Part shown: positions 55,665-64,000 of the stretch, in pieces
How positions within the stretch are numbered: position 1 is the stretch's first letter
How the letters are laid out: every line of letters starts with the position of its first letter
Source of the DNA: an uncultured Bacteroidota bacterium
Lineage (GTDB): Bacteria > Bacteroidota > Bacteroidia > Flavobacteriales > Flavobacteriaceae
Length of the DNA stretch: 64,000 nucleotides
Assembly (NCBI GenBank): GCA_902583445.1
Contig: CACHVZ010000001.1
Coordinates: 90,087 to 154,086, forward strand
Reading direction: 5' to 3'
The notes under the pieces: generated by a model
The model's database searches: none
Seen by the model: only the letters and a program-made list of their open reading frames with translations
Told to the model about the DNA's origin: nothing
Position numbers and translations under genes: made by a program

Positions 55665-56606
55665 TTATTTATTTATAAATAGCTTATCAATTGATTTGTT
55701 ATGATGAACATTATACATTGATTCAGCAAACATTTTTGAGCAAGATAGGTGTTCAACTTTACTAGATTCTTTCTTGATTTCAATTGAATCGCTTGTTATT
55801 AATTTATTTAGTTTAGATTTTTTAATTTTTTCAAACGCATCACCGGAAAGCAATGCATGTGTGCATACTGCTATTACAGACTTTGCACCTTTTTCGATCA
55901 TTAAATCTGCAGCCTTTGTTAATGTTCCAGCAGTATCAACCATATCGTCAATTAAAACAACATTTTTACCAGTAACATCTCCAATTAACTCCATGTGTGT
56001 TATAGTATTACCTTTTGATCTTTGCTTGTAACATATAACCACATCAGAATCTAAAAATTTCGAGTATGCATAAGCTCTTTTAGAACCACCCATATCTGGT
56101 GATGCAATTGTTAAGTTATCAATATTTAAAGACTTTAAATATGGAACAAATATTGACGATGCATATAAATGGTCAACGGGTTTTTCAAAGAATCCCTGAA
56201 TTTGATCAGCATGAAGATCCATTGTTATTATTCTTGTAGCTCCAGCTGTTTCTAATAATTTAGCAACTAATTTTGCACCTATTGGTACTCTTGGCTTATC
56301 TTTTCTATCTTGTCTTGCCCATCCAAAATATGGAATTACTGCTGTAATATGTCTTGCGGAAGCTCTTTTCGCAGCATCTAGCATAAGAAGCATTTCCATT
56401 AAGTTTTCTGTGGAAGGGTTTGTTGATCCGATTATAAATACTCTTGAACCTCTAACTGACTCTTCAAAAGAAGGTTGAAATTCTCCATCGCTATATCTTT
56501 GAAAACTAACAACACCAAGATCCTGTCCAAACTCTTTAGCAATTTTCTTAGAAAGAGTCATACTCTGGGTACACGAAAATATCTTAACAGTCGTTTCCAC
56601 TATCAT
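55665..56606 (-). CDS. prs: Ribose-phosphate pyrophosphokinase
   Basis: A 313-residue PRPP synthetase with [20 protein letters not shown], the ATP site [13 protein letters not shown], the metal-binding [14 protein letters not shown], and the PRPP loop [13 protein letters not shown]. It makes PRPP for nucleotide, His and Trp synthesis. Head gene of prs-rplY-pth-ribF, with a -7 box 12 bases upstream. Confidence 0.97.
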   Translation of the reverse strand: MIVETTVKIFSCTQSMTLSKKIAKEFGQDLGVVSFQRYSDGEFQPSFEESVRGSRVFIIGSTNPSTENLMEMLLMLDAAKRASARHITAVIPYFGWARQDRKDKPRVPIGAKLVAKLLETAGATRIITMDLHADQIQGFFEKPVDHLYASSIFVPYLKSLNIDNLTIASPDMGGSKRAYAYSKFLDSDVVICYKQRSKGNTITHMELIGDVTGKNVVLIDDMVDTAGTLTKAADLMIEKGAKSVIAVCTHALLSGDAFEKIKKSKLNKLITSDSIEIKKESSKVEHLSCSKMFAESMYNVHHNKSIDKLFINK

Positions 56607-56618
56607 TTAATTGGAGTG

Positions 56619-56626
56619 CAAATTTA
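56619..56626 (-). promoter_or_regulatory. -7 box TAAATTTG of the prs operon
   Basis: Exact TAnnTTTG on the minus strand, 12 bases before the prs ATG, divergent from the tRNA-Leu promoter. Confidence 0.5.
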
Positions 56627-56684
56627 TAAATAATTATTGTTCGGTATAATTTTATCATAAATTATTTAATATCCCGGAATTTAT

Positions 56685-56692
56685 TAATTTTG
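56685..56692 (+). promoter_or_regulatory. -7 box TAATTTTG of tRNA-Leu (and photolyase)
   Basis: Exact TAnnTTTG ending nine bases before tRNA-Leu. As the photolyase ATG follows the tRNA by only nine bases with no promoter between, both are probably transcribed from here. Confidence 0.6.
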
Positions 56693-56701
56693 AGGCCCTT
56701 A

Positions 56702-56783
56702 GCTTCGGTGGCGAAACTGGTAGACGCGCTGGATTCAAAATCCAGTTCCTCTTGGAGTGTGGGTTCGATTCCCACCCGAAGTA
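56702..56783 (+). tRNA. tRNA-Leu (anticodon CAA)
   Basis: An 82-base class II tRNA. The acceptor stem is GCTTCGG/CCGAAGT with a closing G-T pair, and the D loop has AACTGGTAGAC. The anticodon stem CTGGA/TCCAG has loop TTCAAAA, giving CAA at 34-36. A long variable arm (TTCCTCTTGGAG) precedes the T arm GTGGG-TTCGATT-CCCAC. CCA is not encoded. It decodes UUG. Confidence 0.96.
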
Positions 56784-56792
56784 CAAAATATT

Positions 56793-57503
56793 ATGTCCCC
56801 AAATAAAAAAATACCAAGTATAGATATTGTTTGGTTCAAGAGAGATCTTAGAACATTAGATCATAAATCACTTGAAATCGTAGCCAAATCTTCTAATCCA
56901 GTGTTATTTATTTATCTATTTGAACCATCTGTAATGGATTACCCTGATTATGACACACGACATTTACGATTTATTCATGAGTCTCTAATAGACATTGAAA
57001 GAAAATTGAGAAGTTACTCGCTAAAACTTTATCTCTTAAAATGTGAAGCTATTGTTTTCTTTGAAGAAATTTCAAAAAAGTATGAAATAAATAGAGTTCT
57101 ATCTTATCAGGAAATTGGAAATAAATTGACCTTTGAAAGGGATAAGGATCTATTTAAATTTTTTAAAAAAAATAATATTATATGGATACAACACAAGACC
57201 AATGGAATTATAAGGGGGCTAAAATCAAGAAAAGATTGGAAAAAAGAATGGGTTGATGAAATGAAATCAAAAGTCTCACTTTCAGATTTAAATTTAATAG
57301 ATAAGACCGAAATTGATGTTCCAAAAAAAATTAAGTTTTTTAGCTTAAAAAAAAATAATGATAAAAATTTTCAACCTGGTGGTGAAACATTTGCTTGGAT
57401 GTATATGAATTCTTTTTTAAAAAAAGACACAAAGGTTACACAAAAAACATCAGTAGCCCAATTTATAGTAGAATCTCATGCAGTAGGCTTTCACCTTATA
57501 TAA
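56793..57503 (+). CDS. Deoxyribodipyrimidine photolyase, N-terminal part (frameshifted)
   Basis: This frame starts at ATG 56793 (MSPNKKIPSIDIVWFKRDLR). An earlier in-frame ATG lies inside tRNA-Leu and is rejected. It encodes the antenna-binding alpha/beta domain (residues 1-~130), the linker and GGETFAWMYMNSFLKK. After an A7 run at 57419-57425 the reading no longer matches the family (VTQKTSVAQFIVES...) and stops at 57503. The true continuation is in the frame ending at 58237. With one extra A the two would join into a protein of about 481 residues, the expected length. Alternatives are a sequencing error, a real mutation or ribosomal slippage. Confidence 0.85.
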   Translation: MSPNKKIPSIDIVWFKRDLRTLDHKSLEIVAKSSNPVLFIYLFEPSVMDYPDYDTRHLRFIHESLIDIERKLRSYSLKLYLLKCEAIVFFEEISKKYEINRVLSYQEIGNKLTFERDKDLFKFFKKNNIIWIQHKTNGIIRGLKSRKDWKKEWVDEMKSKVSLSDLNLIDKTEIDVPKKIKFFSLKKNNDKNFQPGGETFAWMYMNSFLKKDTKVTQKTSVAQFIVESHAVGFHLI

Positions 57504-58237
57504 CATACGGAAACCTTTCTTCTAAACAGGTCTATCAGTTTTTTTCTAATTCAAAAAACAGAGATATAAGAAACTTTTTATCTAGGCTTCAGTGGAGATG
57601 TCATTTCATGCAGAAATTTGATGATGAACCAAGTATGGAATTTAATAATATTAACACAGCATATAATTCAATAAGAAATGAATTTAATAGAGATCTTCTA
57701 AAAAACTGGGAAAGAGGTAAAACAGGAATACCTATTATTGACGCTTGTATGAGATGTCTTAATGAAACGGGATATTTAAATTTTAGAATGAGAGCTATGA
57801 TTGTGTCTTTTGCTGCATTTAATTTATGGCAAAACTGGAAAAATTTTAGTCACTTTTTAGCTCGAAAATTTCTTGACTATGAACCTGGAATTCATTATTC
57901 TCAAATACAAATGCAATCAGCAGTAACAGGAATTAATACTGTCAGAATTTATAATCCTATTAAAAATTCAAAACTGCTAGATCCAGAAGGTAAATTTATT
58001 AAAAAATGGGTATCAGAACTTAAATCTGTTCCCAAAGAATATATTCATGAACCTTGGAAAATGACAAAAATTGAACAGGAAATGTATAATTTTTCAATTA
58101 GTGATAACTATTTTTCTCCAATAATTGATATTGAGCAATCAAGGAAAAATGCTTCTGAAAAAATATGGAAAATTAGGAAAGGATCAAAAAGCATAATACA
58201 TGCGAAAAAGATTATTAAGAAGCACGTAAATACTTAG
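57395..58237 (+). CDS. Deoxyribodipyrimidine photolyase, FAD-binding C-terminal part (frameshifted)
   Basis: This frame is open from 57395, but family-like sequence begins around 57426: HKGYTKNISSPIYSRISCSRLSPYITYGNLSS. It continues with the catalytic core LQWRCHFMQKF, GKTGIPIIDACMRCLNETG, FRMRAMIVSFAAFNLWQNW, LDYEPGIHYSQIQMQS and GINTVRIYNPIKNSK, ending with the EPW motif. These bind FAD and the damaged DNA of cyclobutane dimers. There is no convincing independent start, so it is expressed only if the frameshift is an artefact or is bypassed. Conservation of the core up to the end argues against long-standing decay. Confidence 0.85.
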   Translation: MDVYEFFFKKRHKGYTKNISSPIYSRISCSRLSPYITYGNLSSKQVYQFFSNSKNRDIRNFLSRLQWRCHFMQKFDDEPSMEFNNINTAYNSIRNEFNRDLLKNWERGKTGIPIIDACMRCLNETGYLNFRMRAMIVSFAAFNLWQNWKNFSHFLARKFLDYEPGIHYSQIQMQSAVTGINTVRIYNPIKNSKLLDPEGKFIKKWVSELKSVPKEYIHEPWKMTKIEQEMYNFSISDNYFSPIIDIEQSRKNASEKIWKIRKGSKSIIHAKKIIKKHVNT

Positions 58238-58244
58238 TTATATA

Positions 58245-58889
58245 TCATTCCAATATTGACAAATCAAATTTTTGATAATTACTAATTGATTTAATACAGC
58301 CAGCATTATTTAAAATATCACCTGGGCTACTTGATGTCACACCAATTACATTAATGCCAGCATTCACCGCAGCACCGACCCCTTCAATAGAGTCCTCAAA
58401 AATTATGCAATTATCTTTTTCTAATTTAAATCTACTTACAGTCTTATCAAACATTTCAGGATTGGGTTTTCCAAAATTTACTTCATCACCACATATAATA
58501 CTGTCAAATAAATCATGAACTCCTAATTCATTAAGAGTAAGAGCCACATTTTTTCTAATTGCGTTACTAGCTAATCCAACTAAAATTTTTTTTGATTTTA
58601 AGTAAAAAAAGAACTCTGGAAACCCTTCAATTGGCTTAATATTCCCTTTGTATATTTTTCTAAATATAATTTCTTTATCATCACTCATTTTTTTTAACTC
58701 ATCTATTGAATAAATATCTCCATACACAGCTTTCATTAAATCAAGTGTTCCTCCTCCTTTATATTTTTTTAATTTCTCAGAAAAATCATCAACTTTATTT
58801 TCTTCAAAAAATATTCTCCATGCTTCATGATGGAAGGGTAAGCTATCAACTATAGTTCCATCCATATCAAATATTACCCCTTTTATCAT
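58245..58889 (-). CDS. HAD-superfamily phosphatase, beta-phosphoglucomutase-like
   Basis: A 214-residue HAD protein. Motif I is IFDMDGTIVDS (8-14 region), the cap follows (HHEAWRIFFEENKV), motif II is GLASNAIRK, motif III Lys is in FGKPNPEMF, and motif IV is IIFEDSIEGVGAAVNAG. It belongs to the PGMB/phosphatase subgroup; the substrate is probably a sugar phosphate but cannot be fixed. Convergent with the photolyase gene (seven-base gap). Confidence 0.87.
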   Translation of the reverse strand: MIKGVIFDMDGTIVDSLPFHHEAWRIFFEENKVDDFSEKLKKYKGGGTLDLMKAVYGDIYSIDELKKMSDDKEIIFRKIYKGNIKPIEGFPEFFFYLKSKKILVGLASNAIRKNVALTLNELGVHDLFDSIICGDEVNFGKPNPEMFDKTVSRFKLEKDNCIIFEDSIEGVGAAVNAGINVIGVTSSSPGDILNNAGCIKSISNYQKFDLSILE

Positions 58890-58940
58890 TTTGTATTTTT
58901 AAAATTATAATTTACTTTATATAAAAATATTAAAACCAAT

Positions 58941-59861
58941 ATGAACTCAAGAAGAAACTTCATAAAAAAGTCATCATTTATTACTCTTGGAGCTTTAAAC
59001 TATAATTTCTCACCTATAATTAAAAACATTAATGGAGTAGAGATATCAGTTATTACATATTCATTTAATCCTGGTTCAGAAGACATGAATGTCATAGTCC
59101 AGAATTGTATTGACTCTAAATCTGATAATATTGAGCTTATGGGAAATCATGTTGAAAGATCTTTAGGAATGCCAAGATCAAACAGAATGTCAGCTAATTG
59201 GAGATCTAATGTGTCAATGAAATTATTTAAAGATGCAAAGAAAGTATTCAAAGACAATGGAATAAATATTTTTGCCTTTAAAGTAAATTGTATAGATAAA
59301 AATAATACTGATGAGGAAATTGAATATGCTATGAAAGCAACTAAAAGTCTTGGAGCAGATTTTTTAACCAATGAGCTTATGGATAATGATAGTGTTGATA
59401 GAGTTAATTTTTATGCTGAAAAAAATAATGTTAATGTTGCATATCACACTCATAGTAATAATTTTGGCTCTAATGTAAAAGCAACAGATACAGCATGGGA
59501 TTATGCTTTAAACTCTTCCAAAAAAAATTATATTAACCTAGATATTGGACATTATATAAATGTCGGCGGATTGAACACTAAAGATTCTCTGTTGGATTTC
59601 ATAAAAAGAAATCATAAAAGAATTTCAAGCCTTCATTTAAAAGATAGACAAGCAGGTAAAAGTGCTAATTTAACTGCAAGTGACAATCAACAATGGGGGT
59701 ATGGAGATACTCCAATTATTGAGGTATTACAATTAATGAGAGACAATTCATATAAATTCACAGCAACAATAGAACTTGAATATAGAATTCCAGAGGGTTC
59801 AAATCGAGTAAAAGAAGTAATAAAATGCTTTGATTATTGTAGACAAGCACTTATTTCATAA
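58941..59861 (+). CDS. Sugar phosphate isomerase/epimerase (xylose-isomerase-like TIM barrel), exported
   Basis: A 306-residue protein that opens with a twin-arginine signal (SRRNFIKKSSFITLGAL), then an AP-endonuclease-2-like TIM barrel: NIELMGNHVE, GADFLTNELM, VAYHTHSNNFG, YINLDIGHYINVGG, ISSLHLKDRQ and ATIELEYRIP, carrying His, Asp and Glu metal ligands. It likely isomerises or epimerises a sugar derivative in the periplasm. The TonB receptor starts four bases after its stop, suggesting a joint uptake/processing unit. Confidence 0.83.
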   Translation: MNSRRNFIKKSSFITLGALNYNFSPIIKNINGVEISVITYSFNPGSEDMNVIVQNCIDSKSDNIELMGNHVERSLGMPRSNRMSANWRSNVSMKLFKDAKKVFKDNGINIFAFKVNCIDKNNTDEEIEYAMKATKSLGADFLTNELMDNDSVDRVNFYAEKNNVNVAYHTHSNNFGSNVKATDTAWDYALNSSKKNYINLDIGHYINVGGLNTKDSLLDFIKRNHKRISSLHLKDRQAGKSANLTASDNQQWGYGDTPIIEVLQLMRDNSYKFTATIELEYRIPEGSNRVKEVIKCFDYCRQALIS

Positions 59862-59865
59862 ATAG

Positions 59866-62205
59866 ATGTATAGGCCTCTAATAACCTTTGCATTTTTAGT
59901 ACTTACCTCAAGTATATTTTCTCAAAATTTTGGAAGTTTAAAAGGTAAGGTCCTTAATAGTGAAACTGGATTTCCTCTGGAAGGAGCAACAATTATAGTT
60001 GAAGATTCAGATTTTTTCGCTATCTCAGATCAAAACGGTTTTTTTCAAATATTGGATCTACCAACAACAAGTTATAATATAACAACAAGTTTTATTGGTT
60101 TTAAATCTCAAACAAAATTCAATGTAATTGTTAAATCGGTTGGAAATCAAAGTTTAGACTTCACTTTAAGTCCTTTATCAGATATTCTTGATGAAGTTAT
60201 TCTAACAGAATCTCCTTTTAAGACTTCAATTGAGACTCCATTGTCAACTCAAACATTCACTGCTGTTGAAATTGAAACATATCCTGGAGGTAACAATGAT
60301 ATTACAAGAGTAATTCAAAGTCTTCCTGGTATATCTCCATCTTTTGGAGGTTTTAGAAACGATATTATAATTAGGGGTGGAGGACCAAACGAAACTGTAT
60401 ACTATATAGATGGAATTGAAATACCGAACATTAATCATTTTTCTACTCAAGGTAGTTCTGGAGGTCCAGTCGGATTAGTAAATATTTCATTTATTAAAGA
60501 TGTTACTCTTTCAACTTCTTCATTTGGAGCAGAATATGATAATGCTTTATCAGGAGTATTGTCTTTTATTCAAAAGGATGCAAATCCAAATAGATTATCT
60601 GGTAACTTTCGTATAGGATCAAGTGAAGCTGGAATAACATTTGAAGGACCTTTGAGTGAAAAAACCTCATTTATATTTTCTGTAAGAAGAAGCTATTTGC
60701 AATTTTTATTTAAAGCCTTTGGATTTTCTTTTCTGCCTGACTATTGGGATTATCAAATGAAAATAAGCCATAAAATAGATGACTATAATTTGTTAAATTT
60801 TATAGGAATTGGTTCAATTGATAAATTAACTGTAAATGAACCAGATGAATATGATTTTGAGAACCAATCAACTATTGAGCAGATACCAATTATTAATCAA
60901 AAAACAAGAACATTTGGTTTATCATGGAAAAGAATTTACAAACAAAATAACGGTTTCTTTAACTTATCAATAAGTACCAATAGACTTAAAAATGATTTTG
61001 AAAGATTCGAAGATAACATTAATAAAAGTGATAAAGTTTATTCAAATATTTCACTAGAAGAAGAGACAAAATTGAGATTTATAAGTAGTCAAACTTTTAA
61101 TAATTATAAATTTTCAATTGGTGGTAATATGCAATACTCTAATTATTCTAATAATACTTTATATCCATTCTATGAAATAAATTATAAAACTTCTATTGAT
61201 TTAATCAAATATGGCTTTTTTGCTAAGTCAAATAGAAGATTCTTTGATGATAGATTAGGGGTTTCACTTGGAATAAGAGTTGATCAAGATAATTTTACGA
61301 TAGATAATAATTTATTGAAAAATTTTTCACCTCGAATTGCCGTATCATGGTCCATTTCTAAGAATAATAGATGGAAACTTAATTTTGCAACAGGAAGATA
61401 TTTTAAGATACCAACATACACTATACTTGGGTTTAAGAATCTAAATAATAATTTTGTTAATAATGATTCTAAATACACTAGAAGTGATCACCTTGTTTTT
61501 GGAATAGAGTTTAATAACTCAGAATCATCTAGATTTTCTCTCGAAGCTTTCAATAAAAGATACAATAACTATCCGATATCTATTAATGATATGGTTTCAC
61601 TTGCAAATAAAGGAGGTGATTTTGAAGTTTTAGGTAATGAGAATGTATCTACATCAGGAAGAGGTAAATCATATGGAATTGAATTTCTATATCAACAAAA
61701 GCTCAAAAACAACTTTTATGGAATATTTTCTTATACATTTTTTTACAGTAAATTTTCAGGATTTGATGAAGTCTTTCTACCCTCTGTATGGGATAATAGG
61801 AATCTAGTTTCATTCACTGGTGGATATAAATTGAAAAAAAATTGGGAGTTTAGCTCAAAACTTAGATTTACTGATAAAACTCCTTATGCTCCTGTTAACA
61901 CTTTATTGAGTAGTCAATCTTATCCGGAAATAGTTTTTGATTATTCTCAGCTCGGTAATTATTACCTGGAACCATTCCTTAAACTTGATGTAAGAATTGA
62001 TAAGAGATGGAACTTTAAAACCACATCTATGAATTTTTATATTGATATTGAGAACCTATTACTAAATGAAATTTCAGTTCCTCCTGAATATGGACTTGAG
62101 AGAGATAAAAATCAGAATATATTATTTCCTAGGAATTTGATTGAGATTGAAAGTGATAATAGAAACTCTATAATTCCTAGTATAGGTTTTGTTTTTGATT
62201 TTTAG
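59866..62205 (+). CDS. TonB-dependent receptor with carboxypeptidase-regulatory-like domain
   Basis: A 779-residue outer-membrane receptor. A signal peptide (1-19) is followed by a CarboxypepD_reg-like beta sandwich (about 25-108, LKGKVLNSETGFPLEGATIIV), a plug domain with IRGGGPNETVYYIDGIEIPNI, and a 22-strand barrel ending in aromatic-rich IPSIGFVFDF. There is no neighbouring SusD gene. The substrate is unknown; the preceding exported isomerase suggests a sugar or sugar acid (inference). Its stop overlaps the convergent acyl-CoA dehydrogenase by four bases. Confidence 0.9.
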   Translation: MYRPLITFAFLVLTSSIFSQNFGSLKGKVLNSETGFPLEGATIIVEDSDFFAISDQNGFFQILDLPTTSYNITTSFIGFKSQTKFNVIVKSVGNQSLDFTLSPLSDILDEVILTESPFKTSIETPLSTQTFTAVEIETYPGGNNDITRVIQSLPGISPSFGGFRNDIIIRGGGPNETVYYIDGIEIPNINHFSTQGSSGGPVGLVNISFIKDVTLSTSSFGAEYDNALSGVLSFIQKDANPNRLSGNFRIGSSEAGITFEGPLSEKTSFIFSVRRSYLQFLFKAFGFSFLPDYWDYQMKISHKIDDYNLLNFIGIGSIDKLTVNEPDEYDFENQSTIEQIPIINQKTRTFGLSWKRIYKQNNGFFNLSISTNRLKNDFERFEDNINKSDKVYSNISLEEETKLRFISSQTFNNYKFSIGGNMQYSNYSNNTLYPFYEINYKTSIDLIKYGFFAKSNRRFFDDRLGVSLGIRVDQDNFTIDNNLLKNFSPRIAVSWSISKNNRWKLNFATGRYFKIPTYTILGFKNLNNNFVNNDSKYTRSDHLVFGIEFNNSESSRFSLEAFNKRYNNYPISINDMVSLANKGGDFEVLGNENVSTSGRGKSYGIEFLYQQKLKNNFYGIFSYTFFYSKFSGFDEVFLPSVWDNRNLVSFTGGYKLKKNWEFSSKLRFTDKTPYAPVNTLLSSQSYPEIVFDYSQLGNYYLEPFLKLDVRIDKRWNFKTTSMNFYIDIENLLLNEISVPPEYGLERDKNQNILFPRNLIEIESDNRNSIIPSIGFVFDF

Positions 62206-63374
62206 AAGGCATTATGGCCTGTAATTTCATTACCAAGAATTAATAGATGAATATCATGAGTACCTTCATAAGTTATAACAGACTCAAGATTCATCATATG
62301 TCTCATAATACTAAAATCTCCAGTAATACCCATACCTCCTAATACTTGCCTTGCATCACGCGCAATATTCATTGCCATATCAACATTATTTCTTTTCGCT
62401 AGAGAAATTTGTGCCGAAGTTGCTTTATCTTCATTTTTTAGCTTACCAAGTTTCCATGATAAAAGTTGAGCTTTTGTAATCTCAGTTAACATTTCCGCAA
62501 GTTTTTTTTGTTGAAGTTGTTTAGCTGCAATAGGTTTTCCAAATTGTACTCTTTCTAATGAGTATTTTAAGGCAGTATTATAACAATCCATAGCAACACC
62601 AATTGCCCCCCATGAAATACCATATCTAGCAGAGTCCAAGCACATTAATGGAGCTCCAAGCCCTGATTTCCCAGGTAAGATATTTTTCTTTGGAACTCTT
62701 ACATTATTAAATATTAGTTCTCCTGTTGAGGACGCTCTAAGCGACCATTTATTATGAGTTTCAGGAGTAGTAAACCCATCCATACCTCTTTCAACAATTA
62801 GACCATGAATTCTCTTATTTTTATCTTTAGCCCATACTATAGCAATATCTGCAAATGGAGAATTTGATATCCACATTTTTGCTCCATTCAGTATTACATC
62901 ATCACCATCACTTTTAAAATTTGATATCATTCCGCTAGGGTTTGAACCATGATCTGGCTCTGTTAAACCAAAGCATCCCATGATTTCACCAGTTGCAAGC
63001 TTAGGTAAATATTTTTCCTTTTGCTCATCACTTCCGAATTTCCATATTGGATACATAACTAATGAGGACTGAACTGATGAAGTAGATCTAATTCCACTGT
63101 CTCCTCTTTCAATTTCTTGCATCATAATCCCGTAGCTTATTTGATCAAGTCCAGCACCACCATATTTATCAGGAATATAAGGTCCAAAAGCACCTATTTC
63201 TCCAAGCTCTTTGATAAGATGGCTTGGAAACTCTGCTTTTTGAGCATACTCTTCAATAATTGGGCTAACTGATTTTGAAACCCATTGCCTAGTTGATTCT
63301 CTTATAAGCTTATGTTCTTCAGATAGAAGCTCATCAATATTATAAAAATCTGGAGAGGTAAAATTTTCACTCAT
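62202..63374 (-). CDS. Acyl-CoA dehydrogenase, glutaryl-CoA dehydrogenase type
   Basis: A 390-residue flavoenzyme from the ATG at 63372-63374 (MSENFTSPDFYNIDELL); the ATG at 63395 would lie close to the -7 box and adds nothing conserved. FGPYIPDKYGGAGLDQ, MGCFGLTEPDHGSNP, AKMWISNSPFADIAIVW, ARQVLGGMGITGDFSIMRH and the catalytic Glu in TYEGTHDIHLLILG match glutaryl-CoA dehydrogenases closely. It would oxidatively decarboxylate glutaryl-CoA to crotonyl-CoA in lysine/tryptophan breakdown; no other gene of that path is nearby. Confidence 0.9.
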   Translation of the reverse strand: MSENFTSPDFYNIDELLSEEHKLIRESTRQWVSKSVSPIIEEYAQKAEFPSHLIKELGEIGAFGPYIPDKYGGAGLDQISYGIMMQEIERGDSGIRSTSSVQSSLVMYPIWKFGSDEQKEKYLPKLATGEIMGCFGLTEPDHGSNPSGMISNFKSDGDDVILNGAKMWISNSPFADIAIVWAKDKNKRIHGLIVERGMDGFTTPETHNKWSLRASSTGELIFNNVRVPKKNILPGKSGLGAPLMCLDSARYGISWGAIGVAMDCYNTALKYSLERVQFGKPIAAKQLQQKKLAEMLTEITKAQLLSWKLGKLKNEDKATSAQISLAKRNNVDMAMNIARDARQVLGGMGITGDFSIMRHMMNLESVITYEGTHDIHLLILGNEITGHNAF

Positions 63375-63392
63375 AATTTGGAACTTATTTAA

Positions 63393-63400
63393 CAAAAATA
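63393..63400 (-). promoter_or_regulatory. -7 box TATTTTTG of the acyl-CoA dehydrogenase gene
   Basis: The minus strand reads TATTTTTG, an exact TAnnTTTG, 18 bases before the preferred ATG at 63374. Confidence 0.4.
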
Positions 63401-63416
63401 TGAATTAAATATTCAA

Positions 63417-63932
63417 TTATGTAATTTCTAAAAGTCCATCGGGTATAACTATGTGAATTGACTTTTTTTCTTTATCTATTTTTTCAATAAAATCATCATG
63501 GATTGGTACCATAAATTTTTTGTCATTAATTAATATTTCAAAAACGGGTTGGGGAAGTTTATCATTAATATTAACAATCTTTCCAATCTTTTGGAAATCT
63601 TTAAATACGATGAAATTCAAGAGTTCATTATAAAAAAAGTTTTCTTCATCTTTGAAGTTAGAGTGTTTTTTATCTAAATAAACATTTTTTAAAATTACTT
63701 CAGATGCTTCTTCATCACTATTTAACTCTTGTAATTTTAAAATAATTGAATTATCACTTGAATAAGTTATATCGTCTACTTTAAAAGGGACAATACATTT
63801 TTCAATATCAATAAAAATAAAGTCTACATCTAGATTTTCTTTAAGATTTGATGATAATAGACTTACCTTAATTGAGCCCTTGTAACCATGTTTTGAAACA
63901 ATAGTTCCAATTTTAACATGATTTGTACCCAT
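63417..63932 (-). CDS. rimM: Ribosome maturation factor RimM
   Basis: A 171-residue protein with an N-terminal RimM domain (VKIGTIVSKHGYKGSIKVSLLS) and a C-terminal PRC barrel (FKDFQKIGKIVNINDKLPQPVFEIL, FMVPIHDDFIEKID). It assists 30S head assembly with S19. It follows rpsP on the minus strand, the usual order. Confidence 0.93.
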   Translation of the reverse strand: MGTNHVKIGTIVSKHGYKGSIKVSLLSSNLKENLDVDFIFIDIEKCIVPFKVDDITYSSDNSIILKLQELNSDEEASEVILKNVYLDKKHSNFKDEENFFYNELLNFIVFKDFQKIGKIVNINDKLPQPVFEILINDKKFMVPIHDDFIEKIDKEKKSIHIVIPDGLLEIT

Positions 63933-63940
63933 AAAATTTA

Positions 63941-64000
63941 TTATTTATCCTCATCAGCGGGAGCTTCTTCAGCAGGAGCCTCATCAGCGGGAGCTTCTTC
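63941..64000 (-). CDS. rpsP: 30S ribosomal protein S16, C-terminal tail only
   Basis: The last 19 codons and stop (TAA at 63941-63943) of a minus-strand frame that enters from the right edge. The visible tail is Glu/Ala/Pro-rich (EEAPADEAPAEEAPADEDK), the kind of extension seen on flavobacterial S16. Its place eight bases upstream of rimM supports rpsP; no S16 core is visible, so this is by context. Confidence 0.7.
   Translation of the reverse strand, partial: EEAPADEAPAEEAPADEDK

Noticed and set aside
56627..56668. Nine-base inverted repeat TAAATAATT/AATTATTTA between prs and tRNA-Leu
   Set aside because: It consists only of A and T in a very A/T-rich gap, so a chance match is likely.

Overview
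This is an A/T-rich, densely packed stretch of chromosome from a member of the Bacteroidota, most likely a streamlined marine-type flavobacterium (class Flavobacteriia). Four observations point there. The lipoprotein at the left edge has a C-SKDDD type surface-export signal. Promoters match the Bacteroidota -7 box TAnnTTTG. A quinol:cytochrome c oxidoreductase of the alternative complex III type is fused in layout to a caa3/cbb-like A-type oxidase. The gene order (nusA-infB-SPOR-act-cox; malic enzyme-ruvA-gcvH-tonB-ctaB-cox; prs-rplY-pth-ribF-serS-ksgA-mgtE) is what I know from Flavobacteriia. No species can be named from the sequence alone. No mobile element, CRISPR array, rRNA or phage gene was seen; intergenic gaps are short (the longest is about 250 bases, 779-1032).

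Layout. 1-1.4 kb: the N-terminal part of a surface lipoprotein (runs off the left edge) and a cysteine-free thioredoxin-like protein. 1.4-8.1 kb (minus): a VPS10/sortilin-like beta-propeller protein and a giant DUF2723 membrane protein, co-directional. 8.1-9.4 kb: a fatty-acid-hydroxylase-superfamily membrane enzyme. 9.4-13.7 kb: tRNA-Gln, a promoter plus intrinsic terminator in front of nusA, then infB and a convergent SPOR protein. 13.9-25 kb: the respiratory operon actABCDEF-coxB-coxA. 25-30 kb: ruvB, malic enzyme, ruvA, gcvH, tonB; sprA, which I expect between ruvA and gcvH, is absent. 30-35 kb: ctaB, three or four more oxidase subunits, and the copper/oxidase assembly proteins (a Sco-like protein without cysteines, Sco1, DUF420, a small membrane protein). 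35.1-36.4 kb: a small cassette of two related membrane proteins, an XRE regulator and a DUF2141 protein under a promoter embedded in an inverted repeat. 36.5-42.2 kb: a MacAB-TolC type exporter. 42.2-47.5 kb: tsaB and, on the minus strand, nadK-uppS-bamA-ompH. 47.6-49.5 kb: pdxJ, an alpha/beta hydrolase, a GNAT acetyltransferase. 49.5-56.6 kb (minus): prs-rplY-pth-ribF and serS-ksgA-mgtE-ArsC-like phosphatase. 56.7-58.2 kb: tRNA-Leu and a photolyase split by a one-base frameshift. 58.2-64 kb: a HAD phosphatase, a sugar isomerase-TonB receptor pair, glutaryl-CoA dehydrogenase, rimM and the end of rpsP.

How it fits together: the two respiratory blocks together encode most of an aerobic chain from menaquinol to O2 (ACIII, A-type oxidase, heme A/O synthesis by CtaB, Sco-type copper delivery). 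TonB and the TonB-dependent receptor, BamA/Skp and the ABC-type exporter describe the outer-membrane side. Photolyase suggests a sunlit habitat. Many genes overlap by 1-4 bases, and several loci lack genes normally present in relatives (rimP, sprA, DUF6089), consistent with genome streamlining; absence elsewhere in the genome cannot be judged from this window.
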